Shown: positions 1-7,592 of the stretch, one piece after another
How positions within the stretch are numbered: position 1 is the stretch's first letter
Layout of the letters: every line of letters begins with the position of its first letter
Assembly: GCF_039531165.1 (NCBI RefSeq)
Contig: NZ_BAAAPN010000047.1
Location: 74,317 to 138,316 of the forward strand
Direction: 5' to 3'
DNA: 64,000 nt
Source: Nostocoides_A vanveenii
GTDB lineage: Bacteria; Actinomycetota; Actinomycetes; Actinomycetales; Dermatophilaceae
Program-made: the position numbers and the translations under genes
The notes under the pieces: model-generated
What the model was told of the DNA's origin: nothing
What the model saw: only the letters and a program-made list of their open reading frames with translations
The model's database searches: none

Positions 1-261
1 GAGGTCGAGGCGCTGGACCACCTGCCCGACTCCGAGGTCAAGCGGGCGTTGCAGGAGTTGCCGGAGGAGTTCCGTCTGGCGGTCTATTTCGCCGACGTCG
101 AGGGCTTCGCCTACAAGGAGATCGCCGAGATCATGGGCACCCCGATCGGGACCGTGATGTCGCGCCTACACCGCGGTCGTCGCCTCCTGCGCGAGCTGCT
201 GGCCGACTATGCCGCCGAGCGCGGCTTCGCTGCCGCCCGCACCGGAGCGGAGGAGTCGTGA
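1..261 (+). CDS. sigR: SigR/SigH-type ECF sigma factor, C-terminal part
   Basis: The 5' end lies outside the window; the frame is open from base 1. The visible 86 residues carry the sigma-70 region 4 helix-turn-helix (YKEIAEIMGTPIGTVMSRLHR), which reads the -35 element, with the LPEEFR lead-in typical of group IV (ECF) sigma factors. The identification as the thiol-oxidative-stress sigma factor rests on context: the next gene overlaps by four bases (GTGA) and encodes a zinc-type RsrA anti-sigma factor, the standard arrangement for Streptomyces SigR and mycobacterial SigH. In that family the sigma factor drives thioredoxin, mycothiol and protein-quality genes. The operon is usually autoregulated, but its promoter is not in this window. 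Confidence 0.92.
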   Translation, partial: EVEALDHLPDSEVKRALQELPEEFRLAVYFADVEGFAYKEIAEIMGTPIGTVMSRLHRGRRLLRELLADYAAERGFAAARTGAEES

Positions 262-521
262 GCCACCACCTCGACGAGGCCGACTGCTCCGAGGCCCTAC
301 ACCGCGTCTTCGAATATCTCGACGGTGAAATGGGCTCCGACGACAGCGCCAAGATCGCCGCCCACCTGGCGCATTGTGCCGCTTGCCTGCAGCAATACGA
401 CCTCGACACAATGGTCAAGGCCCTGGTCAAGCGGTCCTGCCCACCAGAGTCGGCACCGACCCACCTGCGCGCGATGATCGTCCAGCGGATCACCACGATC
501 GAGGTTCGCTACTCCGACTGA
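258..521 (+). CDS. rsrA: RsrA-type zinc anti-sigma factor
   Basis: This 87-residue protein has the ZAS signature H36-x3-C40-x2-C43 plus an N-terminal Cys10, the ligand pattern of redox-sensing anti-sigma factors. In RsrA, zinc and reduced cysteines keep SigR bound; disulfide stress forms a disulfide, releases zinc and frees the sigma factor. The GTG start at 258 overlaps the sigR stop by four bases, implying translational coupling and fixed stoichiometry. Length matches the family (about 80-105 residues). A hairpin terminator follows at 582-614. Family assignment is firm; the identity of the sensed thiol stress is inferred from homologues. Confidence 0.93.
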   Translation: MSHHLDEADCSEALHRVFEYLDGEMGSDDSAKIAAHLAHCAACLQQYDLDTMVKALVKRSCPPESAPTHLRAMIVQRITTIEVRYSD

Positions 522-581
522 GCCGCCCACGCCGGCATCCGCCCACCGAGCCGGCCAATGCCGCATACGGCCACCAGACAA

Positions 582-614
582 AACGCCGCCGCCCCGTCCC
601 GGGGTGGCGGCGTT
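582..614. terminator. bidirectional terminator between rsrA and bL37
   Basis: A nine-base-pair arm AACGCCGCC pairs with GGCGGCGTT, with an inner CCCC/GGGG extension around a short loop. It sits between the convergent ends of rsrA and the bL37 gene and can serve both strands. There is no long U tract, as is common in very GC-rich actinobacteria. Confidence 0.7.
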
Positions 615-627
615 GGTGATGCGACGC

Positions 628-702
628 TCAGGCGTTCGGCTTGCGGCCGTGGTTGGCGCCCTTCTTCTTGCGGTCGCGGCGCTTGCGGGCACGCTTGCTC
701 AT
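628..702 (-). CDS. 50S ribosomal protein bL37
   Basis: This encodes a 24-residue, highly basic peptide (MSKRARKRRDRKKKGANHGR...). It matches the small actinobacterial ribosomal protein bL37, first recognised in mycobacterial 50S structures, including the conserved KGANHG-KPN tail. An AAGGA ribosome-binding site lies 5-9 bases before the ATG, which fixes this start over the longer open frame upstream. Location beside sigR/rsrA is a common actinobacterial arrangement. Its role is structural, in the large subunit. Confidence comes from the motif; at 24 residues a similarity search alone would be weak. Confidence 0.85.
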   Translation of the reverse strand: MSKRARKRRDRKKKGANHGRKPNA

Positions 703-973
703 GGTCCTTCTCCATACCGGTGGGGGATGTTCGTGGGTCGCCGACTTAGCGTCCCGATACCGGCCATTCTCCCATAGTTCGCCCAGACGCCGTTCGCTCG
801 GCCACCCGTGCGCCTGATCTCGGTATGCCGCGTCGCACCCGTGCGTACCGGTCCCGCGCCCGCTCGGTAGGAAAGGCATTTCGCTGCGTGTCGCCCTGGT
901 GGGAATATTTGGTCAATCGCACCACATCAGCCCGCGATCACGCCCTGATCGCCGACCTCCTCGGAGCCACAGA

Positions 974-1174
974 ATGTCGCCTCGTCGTTTCCTCGCCGGC
1001 GCCGTGTTGGCCGCTTCGGCCGTCGTTCTTCCCGCCGGTGTCGCGGCGGCTGACCCGCCCCCGCCCCCGTCACAGGCGGCCACCCCGGCACCGTGCACGG
1101 GAGTCCCCCCGCAGGCCGGTAACGGCAGGTGTGTCCGTCCGGATATCTGGGAATGGACGGTCGAGGGCCAGTAG
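974..1174 (+). CDS. small secreted protein, function unknown
   Basis: This 66-residue product starts with a clear Sec signal peptide: SPRR, then a hydrophobic stretch to about residue 22 and cleavage near VAAA-DP. The mature part is a proline-rich segment (DPPPPPSQ) followed by about 35 residues with two cysteines that could form one disulfide. GGAG precedes the ATG at usable spacing. The upstream 703-973 gap holds no other gene that I can support; it should contain the divergent promoters for this gene and bL37. I do not recognise the family. It could be a small exported or cell-wall peptide; function is unknown. Confidence 0.6.
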   Translation: MSPRRFLAGAVLAASAVVLPAGVAAADPPPPPSQAATPAPCTGVPPQAGNGRCVRPDIWEWTVEGQ

Positions 1175-1185
1175 GCTCCCATGGC

Positions 1186-2487
1186 GTGACCTCCCCGGCG
1201 CCCCGGGCCAGCGACGCCTATACGCGTGAGGAGCGCCGCGAGCGCGAGTTCGCCTTGCGCACCGATGCGGTCGTTCTGGCAACGTCGCTGGCCGCCCTGG
1301 TGGCCTTCGGCGCGTCGTGGTTCGTGCTCGACGGGGTGGGTCGGTGGAGCGATGCCCTGGTGCTCGCCCTGGTTGCCGGCATCAGCAATCTGGCGCGGCG
1401 CGACTCCCGGCGCGGGCGCGGACTCTCGCTGACCGGAGCGATCATGCTGGCCGCGATCCCCGTCGGCGCAGGTCTGGGTATCCCTCTCATCGCGATCGTC
1501 GGCGCTGCCGCGAACTGGCGCTCCGTCGGCGCCCAGCGCATCGTCTTCAACGCCGCGACCGGCTGCCTTGCGGGCGTCCTGGCCGCCATGGTCTATGTGA
1601 TCCTCGGCGCCCCCGTGGTCCCGGCAGCCGCCCTGGGCGAGACCCGAGGCCTGATCCAGATGGGACTCGGGCTCGTGGTGGGCATCATCGTGCAGGCGCT
1701 CACCACAGCCACCTTGGTGGCGGGGGTGCTCTGGGCCAGCCGCGGGATCTCGATGCGCACAACCATGCGGGGGCTTTTTCGAGAGTCCGGCCTGGACTAT
1801 CTCGCCACCATCGGCTTGGCCTTCCTCATCGTGGTGACGTGGGTGCCCGTCGGGGCCGGCGCCGTGAGCGTGGTCCTGCTGGCGCCCATATTTGTCGTCA
1901 GTCGATTCGCTGTCGCGCAGTGGAGCAATGAGTGGACCGCCCAGGTACGTGCCGTCAGTGCCTTCACCACCGCCATGGACGAGCGCCATCCCGGTGCGGC
2001 GGTCCACGCCGCTGATGTTGCGCGCATCTGCGAATGGATCGCCGATGAGCTGGCGATGAGTTCGGTAGATGCGCAGGCGCTCGGCCTAGCCGGAGCGCTG
2101 CACGGCATCGACGCGCTCGCGCTGCCCAACGGAAGTGGCCGCCGCTCGGCGATCTCCGCACTCGACTCCGTGGACGTGCTGGCCCCGGCGCTGCCCATCC
2201 TGCAGCGCTACCGCGACCCCGACGACGGCGTCGGCCGGCCGCTCCGGCCCGCCCGGGTGCTAGCCGTCGCCGATGCGTATGCACGGGTGCGCGCTCGTGA
2301 CGTGCCCGCCGGTGCGCGCGAGCCGCACCTGCTCGCCTACGGGCGGCTGCTGGAGCAGCAGGACGACCGCTTCGATCCTTCGGTCATCGCGGCCCTGGGC
2401 CGGGTCCTCGAACGCGTCGACCCCCTCGATCGCGGGATCGCTCGGTCCGCCGAGACCGTGGCCGGCGACCCCGGGACGTCCGGATGA
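1186..2487 (+). CDS. membrane protein with degenerate HD-type domain
   Basis: This is a 433-residue protein. Residues 25-250 contain about six hydrophobic segments (for example ALVAFGASWFVL and VSVVLLAPIFVV), followed by a roughly 170-residue soluble domain resembling HD-GYP/metal phosphohydrolase folds. Where the catalytic His-Asp pair should be, the sequence reads LHGID (H306-G307), so metal-dependent hydrolysis is unlikely. It overlaps the next gene by four bases (ATGA), and that gene encodes a paralogue with an intact HD pair. The two probably arose by duplication and may form a hetero-oligomer. The GTG start at 1186 is chosen because it follows the end of the previous gene. Substrate and signal are unknown. 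Confidence 0.7.
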   Translation: MTSPAPRASDAYTREERREREFALRTDAVVLATSLAALVAFGASWFVLDGVGRWSDALVLALVAGISNLARRDSRRGRGLSLTGAIMLAAIPVGAGLGIPLIAIVGAAANWRSVGAQRIVFNAATGCLAGVLAAMVYVILGAPVVPAAALGETRGLIQMGLGLVVGIIVQALTTATLVAGVLWASRGISMRTTMRGLFRESGLDYLATIGLAFLIVVTWVPVGAGAVSVVLLAPIFVVSRFAVAQWSNEWTAQVRAVSAFTTAMDERHPGAAVHAADVARICEWIADELAMSSVDAQALGLAGALHGIDALALPNGSGRRSAISALDSVDVLAPALPILQRYRDPDDGVGRPLRPARVLAVADAYARVRARDVPAGAREPHLLAYGRLLEQQDDRFDPSVIAALGRVLERVDPLDRGIARSAETVAGDPGTSG

Positions 2488-3746
2488 GCGTGCCGTTGCG
2501 CAGCGGCGCGACGGTGGTGCCGGCGTTGGCCGCCGGGATCGTCATCGCCGCCGTCGTGGGGTGGATCCAGTCGGGTCAGGCCGTGGATCGACGTGCCCTG
2601 CCCTTCGTCGCGCTCGCCTTGGTCGTGATCGCCGCGGGCGAACTGGTCCGCCTTGACCTCGGCGATCGGCTCCTGGCGCCGGTGAGCACGGCGACGGCGG
2701 TCGGGCTGGTGTTGGCGCCGCTTGGGCGTGACGGTGGCGGGCTGCCGCTGGCGCAAGCCGTCCTGGCGGTCGCGCTTGGACTGGCGGCGGGTGGCGCCGT
2801 GCTGGCGCTCACCGGGCGCCCGGCGCCACTGAGCGATCTCGCGGCACGCTTCATCGGCGTCGGTTTTGTGGCCGCGCTCGGGAGAAGCCAGATGTTCGGG
2901 CCGGATCTGATCCAGTGGTGGCAGCGACCCGACGTGCCGCGCTGGCTCGGCGCCCTAGCGCTGATCGGCGCGGCCACCGTGGGCGTCGGCGTCGAGATCG
3001 CCCTATGGACCGCCTCGCGCTCACGCACCTGGCGCATCTCCTGGCTGGCGCTGGTCCGCGCCGATCTGGAGCGTTCGGGGGCCGTCGGCGCGATCATGAC
3101 CAATGTCGGCGCGCTGATGGCGTTCGCCTACCCGGCCATCGGCGTGTGGGCCCTTCCGCTCTATCTCGTGCCGATCGCCACGGCGGTCATCGCGCTGCGC
3201 CGCGCCCAACGGATCCGCGATATTCAACACCAACTGATCACCGCGCTGTCGCGCCTGAGTGACGAAACCGGTCATACGAACCCTGGCCATGCGCAGCGCG
3301 TCGCCCGGCTCAGCGTGGCCCTGGGGGAGGAACTGGGGCTGGGGCCGTTGGATCTGCTGGCGGTGCGGGACGCCGCCCTGGTCCACGACGTCGGGCAGGT
3401 CACGCTGGCGGAACCGATCCCGGACGGCGCCACGCTCGGCGCAGCCCCGGCGGAGCAGGCGCAGGTCGTCCTCGACACCGTGCGCATCATCGAGGCCGCC
3501 GGGCTGCCCGAGCCGATGGTCGAAGCGGTGCGCGGGAGCATCGTGCAGTTCCGGCAGTTGCGCGAACAGGGCCAGACGATCCCCGTGACCGGCCGCATCG
3601 TCAAGGTCGCCAATGCCTATGACGACCTGACCCGGGGCCGGCGCTCGGCCCGGGCTGCGGCCCTGGAGCGGATCCACCTGGGCCTCGGCTACGAATACGA
3701 CCCGGCCGTGGTCGACGCGCTCGCCCGGGTCACCGAGAACGCCTAA
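2484..3746 (+). CDS. membrane-bound HD-domain phosphohydrolase
   Basis: This 420-residue protein has the same plan as its upstream neighbour: N-terminal membrane segments to about residue 245, then a cytoplasmic HD domain. Here the metal-binding residues are present: HAQRVARLS supplies the first histidine, ALVHDVGQV supplies H301-D302, and PVTGRIVKVANAYDDLT resembles the downstream aspartate motif. Such domains hydrolyse cyclic dinucleotides or nucleotides, but the GYP signature is not clear, so cyclic-di-GMP is only one candidate. Translation is coupled to the degenerate paralogue by an ATGA overlap. The gene is followed by a run of ten G at 3749-3758. Confidence 0.75.
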   Translation: MSVPLRSGATVVPALAAGIVIAAVVGWIQSGQAVDRRALPFVALALVVIAAGELVRLDLGDRLLAPVSTATAVGLVLAPLGRDGGGLPLAQAVLAVALGLAAGGAVLALTGRPAPLSDLAARFIGVGFVAALGRSQMFGPDLIQWWQRPDVPRWLGALALIGAATVGVGVEIALWTASRSRTWRISWLALVRADLERSGAVGAIMTNVGALMAFAYPAIGVWALPLYLVPIATAVIALRRAQRIRDIQHQLITALSRLSDETGHTNPGHAQRVARLSVALGEELGLGPLDLLAVRDAALVHDVGQVTLAEPIPDGATLGAAPAEQAQVVLDTVRIIEAAGLPEPMVEAVRGSIVQFRQLREQGQTIPVTGRIVKVANAYDDLTRGRRSARAAALERIHLGLGYEYDPAVVDALARVTENA

Positions 3747-3819
3747 ACGGGGGGGGGGCTGGCGCGCACCCGCCGCTTAGGCGCTCGGTGACCTTCGGGC
3801 GACCGGGTCTGCGGTCTGC

Positions 3820-4218
3820 TCAGGCCTTCTTGGTGTCGGCGAAGATCGTCGCGATCTCGTCGATCTTGGCCAGCAGCTGGTCGGCGACGTCGACATCGAA
3901 GCTGCCCTTGGTGCCACTGGCGCCGGCGAGCTTGGTGGCCTCGTTGACCAGGGTGTGCAGGTTCGGGTACTTCTCGAAATGCGGGGCCTTGAAGTAGTCG
4001 GTCCACAGCACCCACAGGTGGTGCTTGACCAACTCGGAGCGCTGCTCCTTGATGATCGCGGCCCGCACTCGGAAGTCGGGGTCGTCGTTGTCGGCAACCT
4101 TGGTGCAGATCGCCTTGAGGGATTCGGCCTCGATGCGCGCCTGCGCGGGGTCGTAGACACCGCAGGGCAGGTCGCAGTGGGCGCTGACGGTCGGGATGCG
4201 AATGAGTCGGCGGAACAT
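3820..4218 (-). CDS. sodN: nickel superoxide dismutase
   Basis: This 132-residue protein carries the diagnostic Ni-hook HCDLPCGVYDP preceded by a 13-residue propeptide (MFRRLIRIPTVSA). Cleavage before H14 would give the mature His1, Cys2 and Cys6 nickel ligands. The rest matches the four-helix Ni-SOD fold (QARIEAESLKAI and HHLWVLWTDYFK are characteristic). The enzyme dismutes superoxide in the cytoplasm. It lies 56 bases downstream of its maturation protease on the same strand, so the two are probably co-transcribed. In Streptomyces sodN is nickel-induced via Nur; I did not find a clear Nur box. Confidence 0.97.
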   Translation of the reverse strand: MFRRLIRIPTVSAHCDLPCGVYDPAQARIEAESLKAICTKVADNDDPDFRVRAAIIKEQRSELVKHHLWVLWTDYFKAPHFEKYPNLHTLVNEATKLAGASGTKGSFDVDVADQLLAKIDEIATIFADTKKA

Positions 4219-4274
4219 GATGTCCTCTCAGTGCTTGGCCGGGCGAGCCGGACGCGGATCGCTCGCGATCAAAC

Positions 4275-4652
4275 CTACCCGGCCGATCGCCTCGGCAGCC
4301 GGAGCGGGGGCGGCCAGAGTCGGCACGCGACCACCGCGAGCACGTCACTGCTGGCCACCGAACCGAAGAGCCAGCTGTCGGCTCCGACCGAGGGATTGTC
4401 GCGCTCGAGCCACCAGCGCGCCGGGTCCGCGGGATCGCGCCCCGCGAGCCGTTTGACGGCAACCGGGCGCGGTGTGCCGTCGCGTTCGGCCGGGAGCCGG
4501 GCGATCACCAGAGCGCCCGAGCTCAGCCGACGGGTGCGACGGATCAGCAGCAGATCGCCCGGCCACAGTGTCGGCGACATGGAGTGGCCTTCGACACGAA
4601 CCACCCCGATCGGCGCCGGCAGGTATGACACGATGCCTAACGTTACGGTCAT
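4275..4652 (-). CDS. sodX: Ni-SOD maturation protease, S26/S24 type
   Basis: A 125-residue peptidase S26-like protein with the Ser/Lys dyad: Ser24 in GHSMSP and Lys67 in VAVKRLAG. It has no membrane anchor, unlike ordinary signal peptidases, and sits directly upstream of sodN, as expected for SodX, which trims the Ni-SOD propeptide so the new N-terminal histidine can bind nickel. The ATG at 4652 gives a protein of family length beginning just before the catalytic region; the longer frame upstream is unlikely because it runs into the malic enzyme control region. Divergent from malic enzyme with 95 bases between the starts. Confidence 0.93.
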   Translation of the reverse strand: MTVTLGIVSYLPAPIGVVRVEGHSMSPTLWPGDLLLIRRTRRLSSGALVIARLPAERDGTPRPVAVKRLAGRDPADPARWWLERDNPSVGADSWLFGSVASSDVLAVVACRLWPPPLRLPRRSAG

Positions 4653-4747
4653 CCCCGTGGCGCCATCCGGGCCCACCCGCCCGGAATCCGACGTGGCCCG
4701 GCGCCCACGATCAGTCTGCCCTGCTGTCTCGATTGGAGCCCGTAACC

Positions 4748-5923
4748 ATGCGCACCCCCACCGATCCATCGACGCCCGGAGAGGCGGGCGATCCCTTTGC
4801 GAACGACCCGGTCTTCATCGCGCACGAAGGCGGCAAGCTCGGGGTAGTCGCAACCAAGCCACTCGCGGGCCGGGAGGATCTGGCCCTGCTCTACACCCCT
4901 GGGGTCGCCAAGGTGAGCGCCGCCATCGCCGCGGACGCCCGGCTGGCCGAGCGCTACACGAGCAAACGGCATACGGTCGCGGTCGTCACCGACGGCACGG
5001 CGGTCCTCGGGCTGGGCAATATCGGCCCGCTCGCGGCTCTTCCGGTCATGGAGGGCAAGGCCGTGCTGTTCAAGGAGTTCGGCGGCCTCGATGCCGTCCC
5101 CCTGTGCCTGGAGACCGGCACGGTGGACGAACTCGTTGAGGCGATCGCCCGCCTGGCACCCGGCTTCGGTGGCATCAACCTCGAAGACATCTCCGCCCCG
5201 CGCTGCTTCGACATCGAGGACAAACTGGCCCGTCGGCTGCCGATTCCCGTCTTCCACGACGATCAGCACGGCACGGCGATCGTCGTTCTCGCCGGCCTGA
5301 TCAACGGCTGTCGGGTGGTCGGGAAGGATCTGGCGGATCTGCGGATCGTCATCAGCGGGGCCGGTGCGGCCGGCATCGCGATCGCCAATTTGCTGCACGA
5401 GGTGGGCGTCGCCGATGTCGTCGTGTGCGATTCCCGCGGCATCCTCGGCCCGGACCGGCGCGACATCTCCGGCCACAAAGCCAGGGTTGCGGCATGGAGC
5501 AATCCGCGTCAACTGACCGGCCCGATCGGCAAGGCGCTGATCGGAGCCGAGGTCCTGATCGGCGTGAGCGGAGGCACCATCGAGGAGACGGATGTCGCCG
5601 CGATGGCCCCAGACGCGATGATCTTCGCGCTCGCCAATCCGACGCCGGAGGTCCACCCGGACATCGCCGGCAGGTATGCCGCCATCGTTGCCACGGGACG
5701 TTCGGACTTCCCGAACCAGATCAACAATGTGCTCGCTTTCCCCGGGATCTTCCGCGGCGCCCTGGATGCCGGGGCCCGCGCCATCACGACGGCGATGAAG
5801 ATTGCTGCGGCGCGGGCGATTGCCGACCTGGTCGACGAACCCACCTCGGATGCCATCGTCCCGAGCGTCTTCGACCCCCGGGTCGCACCACGCGTGGCGA
5901 GTATTGTCGCCGCGTTGTCCTAG
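4748..5923 (+). CDS. NAD(P)-dependent malic enzyme
   Basis: This 391-residue protein is the size of the short bacterial malic enzymes. Features in order: LLYTPGVA near residue 45 (malate-binding tyrosine), GLGNIGPLAALPVMEGKAVLFK with the catalytic lysine, NLEDISAPRCFDIE and FHDDQHGTAIV for the divalent metal, and a Rossmann motif (ISGAGAAGIAIANLL). It oxidatively decarboxylates malate to pyruvate with NAD(P)H, linking the TCA cycle to gluconeogenic and lipid precursors. The ATG at 4748 is chosen over an upstream open frame because homologues begin shortly before the AHEGGK segment. Cofactor preference cannot be settled by eye. Confidence 0.95.
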   Translation: MRTPTDPSTPGEAGDPFANDPVFIAHEGGKLGVVATKPLAGREDLALLYTPGVAKVSAAIAADARLAERYTSKRHTVAVVTDGTAVLGLGNIGPLAALPVMEGKAVLFKEFGGLDAVPLCLETGTVDELVEAIARLAPGFGGINLEDISAPRCFDIEDKLARRLPIPVFHDDQHGTAIVVLAGLINGCRVVGKDLADLRIVISGAGAAGIAIANLLHEVGVADVVVCDSRGILGPDRRDISGHKARVAAWSNPRQLTGPIGKALIGAEVLIGVSGGTIEETDVAAMAPDAMIFALANPTPEVHPDIAGRYAAIVATGRSDFPNQINNVLAFPGIFRGALDAGARAITTAMKIAAARAIADLVDEPTSDAIVPSVFDPRVAPRVASIVAALS

Positions 5924-5982
5924 ACTTTGTGGGCCGGGAGGCCCCACCCGGTCTCACTTTCTGCACTTATTGGAGTTCGTTC

Positions 5983-6251
5983 GTGCCTGCCGATGGCCAG
6001 GAGTCGACCGACCGGCACCAGGCCACCAAACGCGGCGGAGGCTTCTGGGGAGGTGGCGGCGCCACGCGTGCCGCCGGGCGCCGGTCGCGGACCAAGTCGC
6101 GCGACATCATCCCGGCTGTCGCCGTCATCCTCGCGATCCTGCTGGCCATTCTGTCCGGCATCCGGCGGTGCTCCGCGCGGCCTACCTCGGGGCCAATGGG
6201 TCGATCGCCGGCGCGGGTTGGGCGCTCGCGGCCGACCCGCGCCGGCGCTGA
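5983..6251 (+). pseudogene. frameshifted small membrane-protein gene
   Basis: From a GTG at 5983 the frame reads a hydrophilic Gly/Arg-rich head (TKRGGGFWGGGG...) and then a membrane segment (DIIPAVAVILAILLAILSGI). At about 6160 this frame loses its coding character, while the frame shifted by two bases continues sensibly (AVLRAAYLGANGSIAGAGW) to a stop at 6249-6251. A single indel near 6160 would join them into an 88-90-residue protein. Either the gene is broken or the assembly has an indel. The next 1.1 kb shows the same kind of damage, which favours a real decaying region or a poorly sequenced one. Function unknown. Confidence 0.5.
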
Positions 6252-6257
6252 CTCGGT

Positions 6258-6503
6258 ATGGCCTTCGCGGCAGCGGCGAATGTGCTGGTACTGGTGGTGG
6301 CGACGCCTCGTGTGGGTGCGTTCGGTGGCGGCCTGGCCATGGTCGCCGCAAGCCTGGTCGCCGGCACCGCGAACATCATCTGGCTGCATCGCCATTTCGG
6401 TATCCCCTGGCGCGGCTTCTACGGCTGGAGCCGCCATGACACCGACCAGTTGCTCGCAGTGGTCCGCCTGTTGACTCGGCGCATCCGCCGGGTCCCTGCC
6501 TGA
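6258..6503 (+). CDS. small membrane protein, possibly part of a broken gene
   Basis: This 81-residue open frame begins six bases after the stop of the previous fragment and in the same frame. It has two likely membrane segments (FAAAANVLVLVVATP and GLAMVAASLVAGTANIIWL) and then a polar tail (YGWSRHDTDQLLAVVRLL). It may be an independent gene, or the C-terminal part of the upstream fragment if the intervening TGA at 6249 is another lesion. I do not recognise it. Confidence 0.45.
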   Translation: MAFAAAANVLVLVVATPRVGAFGGGLAMVAASLVAGTANIIWLHRHFGIPWRGFYGWSRHDTDQLLAVVRLLTRRIRRVPA

Positions 6504-6520
6504 GAAAGAGAGATGCTTCG

Positions 6521-7379
6521 GTGGAGATCGACTCGAGCCCGAGGCACGATAAGCCCCGCAAGGTGGTCAAGTTGGCCACCCTTGGGTTCCTTGCGGCCCG
6601 GACCGGCTTAGCAGCGCACCCGTCACCGGGGATTCGCCGGTCACCCTGTCCATCACCTCCTACGGCCGGCGGATGAGTGTCGTCGGTTATGCCATCGAGT
6701 CGCTCGCCGCCGGTCGTGTCCGGCCGGCCCGATTTCTGCTGTGGGTCGATAACCCGGACGCGGCCCGAGCCAGCAAGGATGATCGACCGGCTGGCCGAGC
6801 GGGGTTTGGAAGTCCTCGCCACCAATGACTTCGGCCCGCACAAGAAGAGCTACCCCTACTGCAGGCTGGCCGGCGGGGACGGCCTGGACCTGGTCACGGC
6901 AGATGACGACTTGCTCTACCCCCGCGGCTGGCTCGCGGGCCTGGCCAGCGGGCAGGCGGCCGCACCCGGTGACTTCGTCGGCTATCGCGCCAAGACGGTG
7001 TCCTTCGAGGAGAACGGGCAGTTGGCTCCCTACGCGCAGTGGCCGGCGGCCCCCGCGGGTCCTCCGGCCCCGCGCGTCTTCCTCACCGGGGGTGCGGGCG
7101 TGGTCTTCCCCGCCGCCCTGCGCGCGGCCATCGCCGCCGCCGGCGCGGCCTTCATGGACGTATGCCCGCGTGCGGACGACATCTGGACAAACGCCTGCGC
7201 GCTGCGGGCCGGCATCACCGTGCGCACCATCGATGCAAAGGGGGATGGCGATGCTCAGCATCCCGCGCAGTCAAGGCGAGCAGGCGCTGCATACCGACAA
7301 TGTCGGTGCCGGCGGCAACGACCGGCAACTCGCGGCCACCATGACGCCGTCCGATCTGGCGGCGCTCCGGGCCGGTTGA
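6521..7379 (+). pseudogene. glycosyltransferase gene with several frameshifts
   Basis: Three reading frames carry successive pieces of one GT-A-like glycosyltransferase. The N-terminal piece starts at a GTG at 6521 (VEIDSSPRHDKPRK...). A second piece has VTLSITSYGRRMSVVGYAIE from about 6640, with WVDNPD. A third, from about 6780, has GLEVLATNDFGPHKKSYPY, the metal-binding-like VTADDDLLYP and CPRADDIWTN. From about 7230 a different frame completes the tail (RSQGEQALHTDN...). At least three indels, near 6612, 6775 and 7230, are needed. The recognisable pieces resemble uncharacterised actinobacterial glycosyltransferases. It is not expressible as one protein as assembled. Confidence 0.75.
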
Positions 7380-7398
7380 TCCGGCCCGGAGCGACTGG

Positions 7399-7581
7399 TC
7401 AGTCCTCGGCGAAAAGGTCGTCCAGGCGCGCCAGCCAGGCGGCCAACCGCTCGATGGGCACCTCGAACTCGGGGTGCTCGTCGACGAAGGAGCGCAATTG
7501 GTCGGCGACCCAGGCGAGGCTGACCTCCTCCTCCCCGCGCCGGGTCTCCAACTCCTCGATGCCGCGATCGGTGAAGTACAT
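7399..7581 (-). CDS. DUF6104 family small protein
   Basis: A 60-residue acidic protein (MYFTDRGIEELETRRGEEEV...), predicted to be mostly helical, matching a short conserved actinobacterial family that I recall as DUF6104. The ATG at 7581 lies 11 bases beyond the kgd stop, on the same strand, so it is the last gene of a kgd transcript. No catalytic motif is visible. Its conserved position next to the 2-oxoglutarate decarboxylase could mean an accessory role, but that is inference only. Confidence 0.8.
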   Translation of the reverse strand: MYFTDRGIEELETRRGEEEVSLAWVADQLRSFVDEHPEFEVPIERLAAWLARLDDLFAED

Positions 7582-7592
7582 CCTCGATCCCG

